This document shows, in pieces, positions 1-8,553 of a stretch of DNA of 64,000 nucleotides. The translations under genes and the position numbers were made by a program. The notes under the pieces were generated by a model that saw nothing but the letters and a program-made list of their open reading frames with translations, was not told the origin of the DNA and ran no database searches. Positions within the stretch are counted from its first letter, which is position 1; each line of letters begins with the position of its first letter. This stretch comes from Sulfurospirillum diekertiae (GTDB taxonomy: Bacteria; Campylobacterota; Campylobacteria; Campylobacterales; Sulfurospirillaceae), in NCBI RefSeq assembly GCF_002309535.1, contig NZ_CP023275.1, positions 372,001-436,000 of the forward strand, read 5' to 3'.

Positions 1-1660
1 AGACATTGACAATATGAGCCTTTTTATTGACAACAACATCAATAAATCCGGGGTCTTGGTGTGAAAAACCGTTGTGGTCTTGTCTCCAAACATGTGAGGT
101 TAAAAGATAGTTGAGCGATGCAATGGGTTTACGCCATGGTATTTCACGACTGGTCACCTTCAGCCATTTGGCATGTTGATTGAACATGGAGTCGATGATG
201 TGGATAAAGGCTTCATAACAGGAGAAAAAGCCATGTCTTCCTGTTAAGAGGTAACCCTCAAGCCAGCCTTGACAGGTGTGTTCAGAGAGTATTTCCATCA
301 CTCTACCATCTTGAGTGAGATGGTCATCGGTTGCGTAGTGCTCTGCCATCCAGACGCGATTCGTCACTTCGAAAAGAGCTCCTAGACGATTGGACGCCGT
401 TTCATCAGGGCCAAATACACGAAAGTTGTGCATGTTTTGCTGCATCACATCGCGTAAAAAATTGCCTAAAATACGGGTAGATTCGGCACTCGTTTTTCCA
501 TGATGCTGAACGTCTACTGCATAAGTTTTAAAATCAGGTAAATGCAAAGGTTGAAGGAGCGCTCCACCGTTGGTGTGAGGGTTTGCTCCCATACGTTTCG
601 TGCCTTTGGGTGCGAGCGAAGCGAGTTTAGGGATAAGTTTGCCCTTTTTATCAAAAAGCTCTTCGGGTTTATAGCTTTTCATCCAGTTTTCAAGAATAGT
701 AATGTGTTCAGGCTTTTGATCAAGTGCTGAGAGTGGCACTTGGTGTGAACGCCATGAGCCTTCTGTTTTGAGCCCATCGACCTCTTTAGGACCGCTCCAG
801 CCTTTGGGACTTCGTAGAATAATCATTGGCCAAGAAGGACGCTCTGTACTTCCGTTGACTCTGGATTCATGCCAAATCGTTTTAATTTTGGAGATGATGC
901 TATCCATCGTTTCAGCCATTTTTTGATGCATTGCCATTGGCTCATCGCCTTCAACAAAATAAGGCTCATAACCATATCCGATGAAGAGTTTTTCAAGTTC
1001 ATCGTGTGAAATACGCGCCAATACCGTTGGATTGGCGATTTTGTAGCCATTAAGATGCAAGATAGGAAGCACTACCCCATCACGTTTGGGGTTTAAAAAT
1101 TTATTGGAATGCCATGCGGTAGCCAGTGGGCCTGTTTCGGCCTCACCATCGCCTACTACGCAACACGCAATCAAATCAGGATTATCAAAGACCGCACCAT
1201 ACGCATGGGAGAGGGCATAACCCAGTTCACCTCCTTCATGAATAGAACCCGGTGTTTCAGGTGCGGCGTGACTGGGAATACCTCCTGGAAAAGAGAACTG
1301 TTTAAAGAGCTTTTGAAGTCCCTTCTCATCTTGTGAAATATCAGGATAAATTTCGCTGTATGTTCCTTCTAGATACGTGTTGGCAACGACAGCGGGTCCT
1401 CCATGTCCAGGTCCTGCGATAAAGAACATATTGAGATCATCTTGAATGATAACACGGTTCATGTGCGCATAGATAAAATTAAGCCCTGGTGTTGTACCCC
1501 AATGTCCTAAAAGGCGAGGTTTAATATGCTTTAAACTCAAAGGTTCTTTCAAAAGAGGGTTATCAAGCAAATAAATCTGCCCAACGGAAAGATAATTAGC
1601 GGCACACCAATAAGCATGAATTTGTTGAAGTTCTTGGTGTGAAAGTGGTTGATGTTTCAT
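1..1660 (-). CDS. phosphoketolase (xylulose-5-P/fructose-6-P), 3' end outside window
   Basis: Thiamine diphosphate enzyme that splits xylulose 5-phosphate (and often fructose 6-phosphate) with phosphate into acetyl phosphate and an aldose phosphate; cytoplasmic. About 553 N-terminal residues are present of the roughly 790 usual for the family. The reverse-strand translation begins [12 protein letters not shown] and carries family-typical stretches: [28 protein letters not shown], the ThDP/Mg motif [30 protein letters not shown] and [11 protein letters not shown]. The ATG at 1660 is preceded by AAGGAG at a good distance. It reads away from the 1811 gene, so the 150-base gap holds divergent promoters. 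The enzyme is typical of heterofermenters; I regard it as unusual for Campylobacterota. Confidence 0.95.
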   Translation of the reverse strand, partial: MKHQPLSHQELQQIHAYWCAANYLSVGQIYLLDNPLLKEPLSLKHIKPRLLGHWGTTPGLNFIYAHMNRVIIQDDLNMFFIAGPGHGGPAVVANTYLEGTYSEIYPDISQDEKGLQKLFKQFSFPGGIPSHAAPETPGSIHEGGELGYALSHAYGAVFDNPDLIACCVVGDGEAETGPLATAWHSNKFLNPKRDGVVLPILHLNGYKIANPTVLARISHDELEKLFIGYGYEPYFVEGDEPMAMHQKMAETMDSIISKIKTIWHESRVNGSTERPSWPMIILRSPKGWSGPKEVDGLKTEGSWRSHQVPLSALDQKPEHITILENWMKSYKPEELFDKKGKLIPKLASLAPKGTKRMGANPHTNGGALLQPLHLPDFKTYAVDVQHHGKTSAESTRILGNFLRDVMQQNMHNFRVFGPDETASNRLGALFEVTNRVWMAEHYATDDHLTQDGRVMEILSEHTCQGWLEGYLLTGRHGFFSCYEAFIHIIDSMFNQHAKWLKVTSREIPWRKPIASLNYLLTSHVWRQDHNGFSHQDPGFIDVVVNKKAHIVNV

Positions 1661-1726
1661 AACAACTCCTTTAGGATGAGTCATGATTATGCTACTTCAA
1701 TTTTACTTAAAACATATGTATTATAT

Positions 1727-1738
1727 TTTACATGTAAA
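1727..1738. repeat. TTTACATGTAAA palindrome
   Basis: Exact copy in the divergent gap between the phosphoketolase gene and the 1811 gene. Confidence 0.95.
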
Positions 1739-1772
1739 CGTAAAAAAGCGTTTTATGTTTTGCAAACTATGC

Positions 1773-1778
1773 TACAAT
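1773..1778 (+). promoter_or_regulatory. -10 element of the 1811 gene
   Basis: TACAAT preceded by TATGC, in a T-rich tract about 33 bases upstream of the ATG at 1811. This suits the sigma-70 promoters of Campylobacterota, which often lack a clear -35 box. Confidence 0.45.
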
Positions 1779-1810
1779 TTGCGCTTAATTTACATATAAA
1801 AAGGCTGAAT

Positions 1811-2725
1811 ATGGGAATTAGCATTAAAAAGCTTGAAGCATTGGTAGATGATGTTGTTTTACCCTTTGAACAATTTATTATGGAAGATACAAGATTGGCT
1901 CGCTATTTATCCAATCCAGATGTTGCAAAAGTACATAACTTAGCCGTTGCAAAACTTACAATTTACATTTATTCTAATCTTAAACATGCGTATGGCTTAA
2001 TCCAAGAAGGGGCACAAAAACATAAGCTCAAGGAAATTCCCCTTGAAAATCTTAGAGAGTTTTATTCGCTCTATTTTGTACTTTGCCGTGAATGGAATCA
2101 ACAGCATTTTGAAGCCGAAGATCGTTTTGGAAAAAACTTGGAGATCATAGAGCAGTTTGTATATGACTCTTTTGCGAAAGAAAATGAGAGCAAAGAAGAA
2201 TTTTTTATCTATGATTCACCTGAAATTTCGCAAGATATAGCCAAAATGCACTATAAAGACGATGCTAAAATCAGTGCCGTGAATTTTTGTGCAGAAGGGA
2301 GCATTGACGAGCTCGATATTCAAGATATTTTAGAAAGTTGTGATGAGCTGGCTGAAGTGGTACAAGACTATAACATCGCGTATGATGAAGCCTATTTTTT
2401 AGGTGTTAAAGAGCGTCTAGATTCGTATGCAACTGTTTTGGAAAAGAATTTAGAATTTCGCGATTTAGGTTATAGCATCGCAAAGCTCTCTTTATCGCTG
2501 GAAGAACATCTTGATTCCTTACCCAATCATGCCAATAAAAAGAAAATTCTAGTCATTTTAAATGCTATTGTTGAAGATTTAATTGGTTGGACAAATGCTA
2601 TTTTAAAAGAAAAAACAGCGATCGATATCCACTATTTAGATGCGTCACTTTTCTCAAGCATTATTCAGTTTGAAATGATGCTCGCACCCGTCGTTGAAGA
2701 GGAAGATTCATTAGAATTTTTCTAA
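1811..2725 (+). CDS. conserved-looking hypothetical protein, 304 aa
   Basis: I do not recognise a family. The protein (MGISIKKLEALVDDVVLPFE...) is acidic, appears all-helical, has no signal peptide or membrane segment, and ends in a run of acidic and aromatic residues (EEEDSLEFF). The frame is open upstream to 1649, but the ATG at 1811 is chosen because it follows a -10-like TACAAT and an AAAGG-like sequence, and because the upstream extension would overlap the phosphoketolase start. It is followed after 29 bases by the dimethylarginine hydrolase gene in the same direction, so the two may be co-transcribed. Cytoplasmic; function unknown. Confidence 0.7.
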   Translation: MGISIKKLEALVDDVVLPFEQFIMEDTRLARYLSNPDVAKVHNLAVAKLTIYIYSNLKHAYGLIQEGAQKHKLKEIPLENLREFYSLYFVLCREWNQQHFEAEDRFGKNLEIIEQFVYDSFAKENESKEEFFIYDSPEISQDIAKMHYKDDAKISAVNFCAEGSIDELDIQDILESCDELAEVVQDYNIAYDEAYFLGVKERLDSYATVLEKNLEFRDLGYSIAKLSLSLEEHLDSLPNHANKKKILVILNAIVEDLIGWTNAILKEKTAIDIHYLDASLFSSIIQFEMMLAPVVEEEDSLEFF

Positions 2726-2754
2726 TTTTGTGTGTTGTATTATAAGGATTGAAT

Positions 2755-3525
2755 ATGCTTTTAGCCATTACCCATCTGCCTTCACCTAAGCTACAAGAGT
2801 GTGAATTAACCTTTTTAGAGAGTCAAGCGATTGATATTGAAAAAGCCAGAATAGAACATAAAAATTATTGTGCTATGTTAGAGCGTTGTGGCGCAAAAGT
2901 GATTGTTTTAAATGACAATATCGCGTGTCCTGATAGTGTTTTTGTGGAAGACCCCATCATTGTTTTTGATGAGGTAGCGGTGTTGACCTCTATGGGCGTG
3001 GAGTCACGTAGGGCTGAGAGCGCGTCGATGGAAAAAGTCTTTTCGAAGTACCGCAAAATTGAGCGCATTGAGTTGCCTGCTAAAATTGAAGGCGGTGATG
3101 TTCTTAAAATTGGCAAAAAAATATTTGTGGGTGAATCCGCCCGTACCAATAAAGAGGGCATTCAAGCACTCGAAGCGATCATCAAGCCGTTTGGTTATGA
3201 GGTGATTCCTGTCAAAGTGACAGGTTGTTTACATCTTAAAACAGGAGTTACCGCTCTTGATGAAACAACCGTTTTGATTAACTCAAATTGGGTGGATGCT
3301 ACTGCCTTTGATGGCTTTAGCAAAGTCGAAGCACCTGCGATTGAACCGTTTGGTGCCAATGTCCTCAAACTGGGTGAAATCATCTGTATGAACGAGGCGT
3401 TTCCTAAAAGTATTGCATTGGTAAAATCGCTGGGTTACAAGGTTGAAACGACCAATATCAGTGAATTTGTCAAAGCCGAAGCAGGACTGACGTGCATGAG
3501 TGTTCCCTTTACATGTAAAGATTAG
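2755..3525 (+). CDS. dimethylarginine dimethylaminohydrolase (DDAH) family amidinohydrolase
   Basis: Arginine-deiminase superfamily (pentein) enzyme; DDAH converts methylated arginines to citrulline and methylamines. 256 aa, the usual length. Visible motifs are the acidic FVEDP near residues 60-70, EGGDVL, SARTN, the histidine in GCLHLKTGV, and a C-terminal EAGLTCMS holding the probable catalytic Cys247. The ATG at 2755 is preferred over the in-frame TTG at 2749, because AAGGA at 2743-2747 is then correctly spaced. The last codons (FTCKD) are supplied by a TTTACATGTAAA palindrome. The physiological substrate is not shown by the sequence; related amidinohydrolases act on other guanidino compounds. 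Confidence 0.88.
   Translation: MLLAITHLPSPKLQECELTFLESQAIDIEKARIEHKNYCAMLERCGAKVIVLNDNIACPDSVFVEDPIIVFDEVAVLTSMGVESRRAESASMEKVFSKYRKIERIELPAKIEGGDVLKIGKKIFVGESARTNKEGIQALEAIIKPFGYEVIPVKVTGCLHLKTGVTALDETTVLINSNWVDATAFDGFSKVEAPAIEPFGANVLKLGEIICMNEAFPKSIALVKSLGYKVETTNISEFVKAEAGLTCMSVPFTCKD
3508..3519. repeat. TTTACATGTAAA palindrome
   Basis: Exact copy forming the last codons of the DDAH gene (FTCK). Confidence 0.95.
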
Positions 3526-3549
3526 AAGAGTGCTTTTATAAACAAAAAA

Positions 3550-3573
3550 TGCTCTTTTAGATGTAAAAGAGCA
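3550..3573 (+). terminator. hairpin after the DDAH gene
   Basis: A 10-base stem (TGCTCTTTTA / TAAAAGAGCA) around GATG, 24 bases after the DDAH stop. The following tract is only partly T-rich, so termination may be incomplete. Confidence 0.55.
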
Positions 3574-3602
3574 CCTCTTAGCTTGAAAAAAGTGAATAAG
3601 AC

Positions 3603-3608
3603 TATAAT
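3603..3608 (+). promoter_or_regulatory. -10 box of the AraC-type sensor gene
   Basis: Perfect TATAAT 43 bases before the ATG at 3651, with an A/T-rich upstream tract containing TTGAAA. Confidence 0.5.
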
Positions 3609-3650
3609 AAAGCATGGCAAAAAGATTTAGGAAAAAGTAGGTTCGCATCC

Positions 3651-5753
3651 ATGCAAAATCAACACCACTTTGATAAACGTGAACTCAAAATCATTGGCTT
3701 TTTATCGCTTCTATTTGTTATCTTGCTATTGTTCAATCATGCCCTCAATTATCGACTGCTTAAAGAGACCATCCGTTCGTACGAAAATAGCATTTTGATG
3801 CGTGTGAGTGGAAAACTGACCGATTGGCTGGATGAGCGCTTTACACATATTGAAAAAGTGAAATATTTTTTAGAAAAATCTCCTATTACCACCAAAGATG
3901 AGTTACGTTTTGCGTTAGAGCAGATTAAAGAGACAAGTCTTTTTCCCTATCTTGTTATTGGTATTGATGATGGCGCATTTATCACTTCTGAAGATAAATA
4001 TACGATGGTGCCAACCGGGTACGATCCTCGTATACGTGAGTGGTACCGGGATACTTTGAAAATGCAAAAAACCAATGTGACAAGACCCTATGTAAGTTTG
4101 CGCGTGAATCAACCTACGGTTTCGGTTTGTACCCCTGTGCATATCTTTAACGGCGAGGGCGTTGTGTGCGGTGGGCATCTGTTTGAGGTCATTCAGCAGT
4201 ACATCTCTAGTTACGATCTTTTATACGATAAAGCCCTCTATTTGGTCGATGAAAATGGCATCGTGCTTGCGAGTTCCAACCACCATAAAGATGTTCCCAA
4301 CTTTTTACATGTAGAAACCATGAGCAGTGATTTTTTAGTCCTCAAAATTCCACGAACCAACTGGAATCTCATCTTTGAAAAGAACCAAGCGATCTACAGT
4401 GAGCGCCTTAATATACAGCTCTTTATGAATCTTCTTATTTACGGTGGAAGCATCGCTTTGTATATTATTCTCAACCTGTTTTGGCTCTCTAAAAATCGCA
4501 AAGTTGAAAATGAGCTCAGCAAGCAGAAAAATTACTTTCATGATTTTATGCAAAATCATACGAGCAGAGGGCTCATTATTTGTGATTCACATGCCAAAAT
4601 TGTCTTTTGCAACCACACCTTCATGAAGCTTTTGAATCTTCAAGAGCCCATAGAGGAGCACAATTTTCATGATATTTTAGAAAACTTAGTTGCATTGGAT
4701 AGCTCTGTCAAAAAAGAAATTTGTCTTTTAATCACACAAACACAAGAGAGTATGCAGGCAAAATACCTCAATATCGGGCATGCAGATAATGGAGCTGAGC
4801 AGCTTTTACTGACTTCCGCTCCTTTTGGTTCGCATGAAAAACAGAACAGTGGCTTTTTACTCTACCTGCAAGATACGACGGAGATGCAGGCTTCAGGCGA
4901 AGATCAAAAAAGCTGCGGGGATGTCGCATTTAACGCGCATATTGAAAAATTGCTTCTGTTTATTGAAAAGAATATTGACGATGAACGTTTGGATATTAAC
5001 AAACTCGCTCATGTCTGTGGCTACTCAAAATACCATTTACAAAGGATTTTCAAAACCTATTGTGGTGAAAATATTGCTTCGTATTTAAGGCGTTTACGTA
5101 TGGAAAAGAGTGCGTTTTTACTCAAATATTCTGAAGATAAAATCTCTGCCATTGCTACGCGTTGTGGGTTTAGTTATAACCAATCGTATATTCGCGCGTT
5201 TGAAAAGGCGTATGCGCTTTCTCCGAGCGATTTCAGAGATCATCATATTACGGATATACACACTTCTTTACGCTTTGAACATCCTGAGTATGAGATCGTA
5301 GAGCTTCCTTGCATGAAAATGCTGCATATTTACAATACGATGAGCGATAAAGCACTCTCTAATGTGGAAGATTTATTTGAAAATTGCCATGATTTAGCCA
5401 AAAATGAGTTCCCTTTGGTGGGGATTTATATGAATGATCCGAAACTGAGTCTCGCTGAAGTTGACACTGTTATGCCGTATGCTTTTGGGGTGATTTTAGA
5501 TGAAACGCAACCTCAAATAAAGAAAAACTTTCCTATCAAAGTGCTTGAAGCGGGCAAGTATGCCAAGATACCTTTTGATCCATCCAAAAATGATTTGGAG
5601 GAGTTTATTCAAAAAATCTATACCACGTTTTATAAAACCAATGCCTATGAGTCTACCATCATGCCGATCTTACAATTTCACCACACATCACGCGAAAGTT
5701 ACCTTGAAGACTTCGCGCAGAGCAGTGATTTTTTCATTTTTATCGCCTCTTAA
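3651..5753 (+). CDS. membrane-bound dCache-PAS-AraC-GyrI transcriptional regulator
   Basis: A 700-aa one-component sensor. Order: membrane helix (about residues 13-33); periplasmic double-Cache domain (40-255) with the hallmark GYDPRIREWY at 123-132; second helix (about 258-279); short coiled linker; PAS-like domain (about 295-410); AraC-type DNA-binding domain with two helix-turn-helices (about 428-530, RLDINKLAHVCGYSKYHLQR and IATRCGFSYNQSYIRAFEKA); C-terminal GyrI-like effector-binding domain (about 545-700). Domain calls rest on motifs I recognise, not a search. Two ligand-binding modules in different compartments on one DNA-binding protein is rare. It sits 121 bases before fccA in the same direction and is the obvious candidate for its regulator; the periplasmic domain could sense the reductase substrate. 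Confidence 0.85.
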   Translation: MQNQHHFDKRELKIIGFLSLLFVILLLFNHALNYRLLKETIRSYENSILMRVSGKLTDWLDERFTHIEKVKYFLEKSPITTKDELRFALEQIKETSLFPYLVIGIDDGAFITSEDKYTMVPTGYDPRIREWYRDTLKMQKTNVTRPYVSLRVNQPTVSVCTPVHIFNGEGVVCGGHLFEVIQQYISSYDLLYDKALYLVDENGIVLASSNHHKDVPNFLHVETMSSDFLVLKIPRTNWNLIFEKNQAIYSERLNIQLFMNLLIYGGSIALYIILNLFWLSKNRKVENELSKQKNYFHDFMQNHTSRGLIICDSHAKIVFCNHTFMKLLNLQEPIEEHNFHDILENLVALDSSVKKEICLLITQTQESMQAKYLNIGHADNGAEQLLLTSAPFGSHEKQNSGFLLYLQDTTEMQASGEDQKSCGDVAFNAHIEKLLLFIEKNIDDERLDINKLAHVCGYSKYHLQRIFKTYCGENIASYLRRLRMEKSAFLLKYSEDKISAIATRCGFSYNQSYIRAFEKAYALSPSDFRDHHITDIHTSLRFEHPEYEIVELPCMKMLHIYNTMSDKALSNVEDLFENCHDLAKNEFPLVGIYMNDPKLSLAEVDTVMPYAFGVILDETQPQIKKNFPIKVLEAGKYAKIPFDPSKNDLEEFIQKIYTTFYKTNAYESTIMPILQFHHTSRESYLEDFAQSSDFFIFIAS

Positions 5754-5806
5754 AATCCTTCGCTTTCTCTGCTTCTTTCTCTCAATAAGCACTTTTTGTT
5801 CACTCT

Positions 5807-5838
5807 TTTGGTTTGAATTGTCCTAATCTTTGGTTTGG
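5807..5838 (+). promoter_or_regulatory. tandem direct repeat, candidate AraC-family operator of fccABC
   Basis: TTTGGTTTG occurs at 5807-5815 and again at 5829-5837, exactly 22 bases apart (about two helical turns), each followed by A-rich sequence. This arrangement is typical of AraC-family binding sites. It lies between the AraC-type regulator gene and fccA, upstream of a TATACA-like -10 and the fccA ribosome binding site. Confidence 0.5.
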
Positions 5839-5874
5839 AACGCGTTACGTTCTTATACAAAGAGGAGGTCTAAC

Positions 5875-7437
5875 ATGTTAGACATGCAACGAAGAAAAGC
5901 GATGCAAAAACTTGCATTACTGGGTGGTGGTATGGCACTTTTTCCGACATTGGATGCGCAAGCAAAAATGTTGGAAAAGGATGTTCCTAAATGGGATGAA
6001 GAGTACGATGCCATTGTTGTCGGCAGCGGGTATGCGGGTACGGCTGCAATGCTTTCGATGATGGATCGAGGGCTAAAAAATGTACTGATGATTGATAAAA
6101 TGCAGTATATGGGTGGAAACTCCTCCATCAGTGGAGGCTCATATGCGATGTCTCGAACATCGATTCAAAAAGAAAACGGCGTGATGGATGATCCTGAGAT
6201 GCACATCAAAGACACGCTCAAAAGTGGGCACAATCTGAATAATCCTGAGATGGTGCGCATCATGGCATATGAAGGTTTGGATGCGTTTAACTGGCTTGTG
6301 GAAAATGGGGTGAAATGGAAACTGTTTAGCCGAAGTGGTGGACACAGTGCTCCTCGTAATCACTCCGTGGGTGTGGGATCTTACATTACTCGACCATTAC
6401 AAGAGCAGATTATTAAACGTGGCGGACAACAACGTACGCGGATCATTATGGATGAGTTGGTTTACAATGACAAAGGCATTGTCATGGGTATGAAAGTGCG
6501 TGAAAAATATGAGTTCAAATTTGATCGCACTTTTGATGAAAACGACAATAAAACGGGTAAAGTCAAATACTATCGTGCCAATGCAGGTGTGATTATAGCA
6601 ACAGGTGGTTGGGCGGCAGACCCTAAAGTAAGGCAGATTTTTAACCCTGCACTGACCCCTGATATGCCTACAACAAACCATTATGGCGCTACGGGCTATA
6701 CCATTGAAAAATTGATTAAAGATGACATTGATTTGATAGATATGCAGTACATTCAAATCATGCATGTTACTTCTGCAGATGAAGATAGTTTTGGATTTGG
6801 ATTTAGAACTATTACGGGTGGATACAGCTATGGCATGATGATTAATCCTAAAACAGGAAGACGTTTTATCAATGAAATTGCTGATCGTCGTATTTGTTCA
6901 GATGCCATTTTTGCAATGAACGAAAAAGGTAAAAATCATCCTCTTCTCATTATGGATGTCAATGGTGCAAAAACAGTTGAAATTGATGCATTGCAACGTG
7001 GTATTGAAGCGGGTGCTGTGTATCAGTTTGAGACATTGGATGAGATGATTACAAAATTTAATGTGAATAAAGAAGCTTTTTTGGATGAGCTTAAAAAGTA
7101 TAACGCGTATGTTAAAACAGGCAAAGATCCAGAGTTTGGCCGTACCTTTTTTAAATACAAAGATGAGTACATTACGATTGAAAAACCGCCTTTTTTTGTA
7201 ACGCGCCCAGGGCCTAAGATTCATCACTGTATGGGAGGTGTTAGGACAACGGTCGATTGTGAAGTCTTTAACAAAACAGGAAAAATTGTTGAAGGACTTT
7301 ATGCGTGTGGTGAAGTGACGGGTGGAAGGCATGGGTATAACAGACTAGGGTCAAACTCTGTAGTCGATTGTATTGTTTTTGGTAGGCGAGCGGGTTTTGC
7401 CATTGCTGAACGTTATCAAAAAATGGTAAGGAGTTAG
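5875..7437 (+). CDS. fccA: periplasmic FAD-dependent fumarate/methacrylate reductase-type flavoprotein
   Basis: 520 aa. Catalytic flavoprotein that reduces a carbon-carbon double bond in an unsaturated acid. The N-terminus has a twin-arginine-like export signal (QRRKAMQKLALLGGG, then AQA), so it is exported folded with FAD. The nucleotide-binding motif is VVGSGYAGTAA; other family signatures are GGNSSISGG, NEIADRR, HHCMGG and YACGEVTGG...NRLGSNS. Haems are not on this polypeptide but on the next two, as in Wolinella FccABC, for which methacrylate reductase activity has been described. Where fumarate reductases usually read Q-x-H-P-T this protein reads QIMHVTS, so fumarate may not be the substrate. 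AGGAGG at 5863-5868 fixes the ATG at 5875. Confidence 0.88.
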   Translation: MLDMQRRKAMQKLALLGGGMALFPTLDAQAKMLEKDVPKWDEEYDAIVVGSGYAGTAAMLSMMDRGLKNVLMIDKMQYMGGNSSISGGSYAMSRTSIQKENGVMDDPEMHIKDTLKSGHNLNNPEMVRIMAYEGLDAFNWLVENGVKWKLFSRSGGHSAPRNHSVGVGSYITRPLQEQIIKRGGQQRTRIIMDELVYNDKGIVMGMKVREKYEFKFDRTFDENDNKTGKVKYYRANAGVIIATGGWAADPKVRQIFNPALTPDMPTTNHYGATGYTIEKLIKDDIDLIDMQYIQIMHVTSADEDSFGFGFRTITGGYSYGMMINPKTGRRFINEIADRRICSDAIFAMNEKGKNHPLLIMDVNGAKTVEIDALQRGIEAGAVYQFETLDEMITKFNVNKEAFLDELKKYNAYVKTGKDPEFGRTFFKYKDEYITIEKPPFFVTRPGPKIHHCMGGVRTTVDCEVFNKTGKIVEGLYACGEVTGGRHGYNRLGSNSVVDCIVFGRRAGFAIAERYQKMVRS

Positions 7438-7439
7438 TG

Positions 7440-7868
7440 ATGAAACAGTTATGGAAACAACTCCTCATCAGCATCGTTCTTTTCGCCAGTTTATGCACAT
7501 TGGCAATGGCAGCCAATGAGAGCGAATCCTTAAGTGCTACACCCAATTTAAATGATAAATATTCGGAAAAAAACTATCCGATACAAGGAGTGCATCAAAA
7601 ATTAGGGCTTACATGTAAAGAGTGTCACAGTGAAGAAAAAGCGGAAGATTATTCCAGCGCGATGAAGGCGACCTGTTTTAAATGCCATGAAAATTATGAG
7701 AAATTGCAAGAGCGTACAGGGCATTTAGGGCACAACAATAATGTCCATGCGTCACCGCACTTTACCAATATTGATTGTGATCTTTGCCACAAATCGCATC
7801 AGCCGTCACAAAATCTTTGTGTCCAGTGTCATGGTCAAAAAACCATGAAACAGCTGATTGTTAAGTAA
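7440..7868 (+). CDS. fccB: periplasmic tetraheme cytochrome c, FccB-like
   Basis: 142 aa with a Sec signal peptide (KQLLISIVLFASLCTLAMAAN) and four CXXCH haem motifs: CKECH, CFKCH, CDLCH, CVQCH. It should pass electrons from the membrane cytochrome FccC to the flavoprotein FccA; in Shewanella the equivalent haem domain is fused to the flavoprotein. AAGGAG overlaps the end of fccA, and the ATG at 7440 (not the GTG at 7437) has correct spacing, so the two are translationally linked. The first haem motif directly follows an 11-base version of the palindrome (7609-7619, encoding LTCK). Confidence 0.88.
   Translation: MKQLWKQLLISIVLFASLCTLAMAANESESLSATPNLNDKYSEKNYPIQGVHQKLGLTCKECHSEEKAEDYSSAMKATCFKCHENYEKLQERTGHLGHNNNVHASPHFTNIDCDLCHKSHQPSQNLCVQCHGQKTMKQLIVK
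7609..7619. repeat. palindrome, 11 of 12 bases
   Basis: Inside fccB, encoding LTCK just before the first haem motif. Confidence 0.8.
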
Positions 7869-7878
7869 GGAGGGGCAG

Positions 7879-8484
7879 ATGAAAAAGATCATTATCATCA
7901 CCGCATTGGTGAGTTTTTGTGTTACATTGGTTTTTGTATGGGGTGGAGCAAAAGTGGTGAAAGCAACAGGTGATGCACCGTTTTGTGGCATGTGTCATTC
8001 ATGGGATGGCTTGATTGCTCAAACGCATATACAAGATCCTATTCATGGTAATGCCAACCCAAAAGGGGTACAAGCAACATGTACGGAGTGTCACTTACCG
8101 CATAGTTCTCTCATTGCGTATTTGGGGATTAAAGCTAGAAATGGTGTTGCTGAGGGATGGACAGTGCTTACAGGCGATGCGAGCAAAAAAGATTGGTTAG
8201 TCAATCGTGAGCATGCACGTAAAAACTACACCTACGATAGCTCCTGTTTAGCATGTCATAGTACTCTTTTAGAAAAAGCCAATCAAGAAGCATTCAAGGA
8301 TGAACCTTCTTCTAAAATGCATCTTAAATATATCGCATTCAAAGAGACGAAAGAGGCAATGCAGTGTACCAGCTGTCATAAATTTGTTGGACATAAAGAA
8401 TTAGGTGAGACACTCTTTCAGCATAATGACACTAGCCCAACATCGTGGGATGAGTGGGAAAAACAGCGCAAGGAGAAAAAATAG
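7879..8484 (+). CDS. fccC: NapC/NirT-family membrane tetraheme cytochrome c, quinol dehydrogenase
   Basis: 201 aa. A single N-terminal membrane anchor (about residues 3-22, KKIIIITALVSFCVTLVFVW) is followed by a periplasmic domain with four CXXCH motifs: CGMCH, CTECH, CLACH and CTSCH. NapC/NirT proteins oxidise menaquinol and hand electrons to periplasmic partners, here FccB/FccA. The ATG at 7879 follows AAGGAGG at 7867-7873; an upstream in-frame start at 7858 would overlap fccB and lacks a ribosome binding site. Last gene of the fccABC operon, followed by a terminator-like hairpin. Confidence 0.9.
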   Translation: MKKIIIITALVSFCVTLVFVWGGAKVVKATGDAPFCGMCHSWDGLIAQTHIQDPIHGNANPKGVQATCTECHLPHSSLIAYLGIKARNGVAEGWTVLTGDASKKDWLVNREHARKNYTYDSSCLACHSTLLEKANQEAFKDEPSSKMHLKYIAFKETKEAMQCTSCHKFVGHKELGETLFQHNDTSPTSWDEWEKQRKEKK

Positions 8485-8501
8485 TTTTCCAAAACCAAGA
8501 G

Positions 8502-8530
8502 GAGGGAGAGATGTGTGTTCTTTCTCCCTC
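8502..8530. terminator. hairpin between fccC and the convergent cytochrome gene
   Basis: GAGGGAGA at 8502-8509 pairs with TCTCCCTC at 8523-8530. It is followed immediately by a TTTACATGTAAA palindrome and lies between convergent genes, so it may serve both. Confidence 0.55.
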
Positions 8531-8542
8531 TTTACATGTAAA
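8531..8542. repeat. TTTACATGTAAA palindrome
   Basis: Exact copy directly after the fccC hairpin, between convergent genes. Confidence 0.95.
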
Positions 8543-8553
8543 GTTAGAATGCG

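Noticed and set aside
542..1336. Short forward frames across the first 1.4 kb
   Set aside because: They are antisense shadows of the phosphoketolase gene, which is open through the left window edge and has clear motifs.
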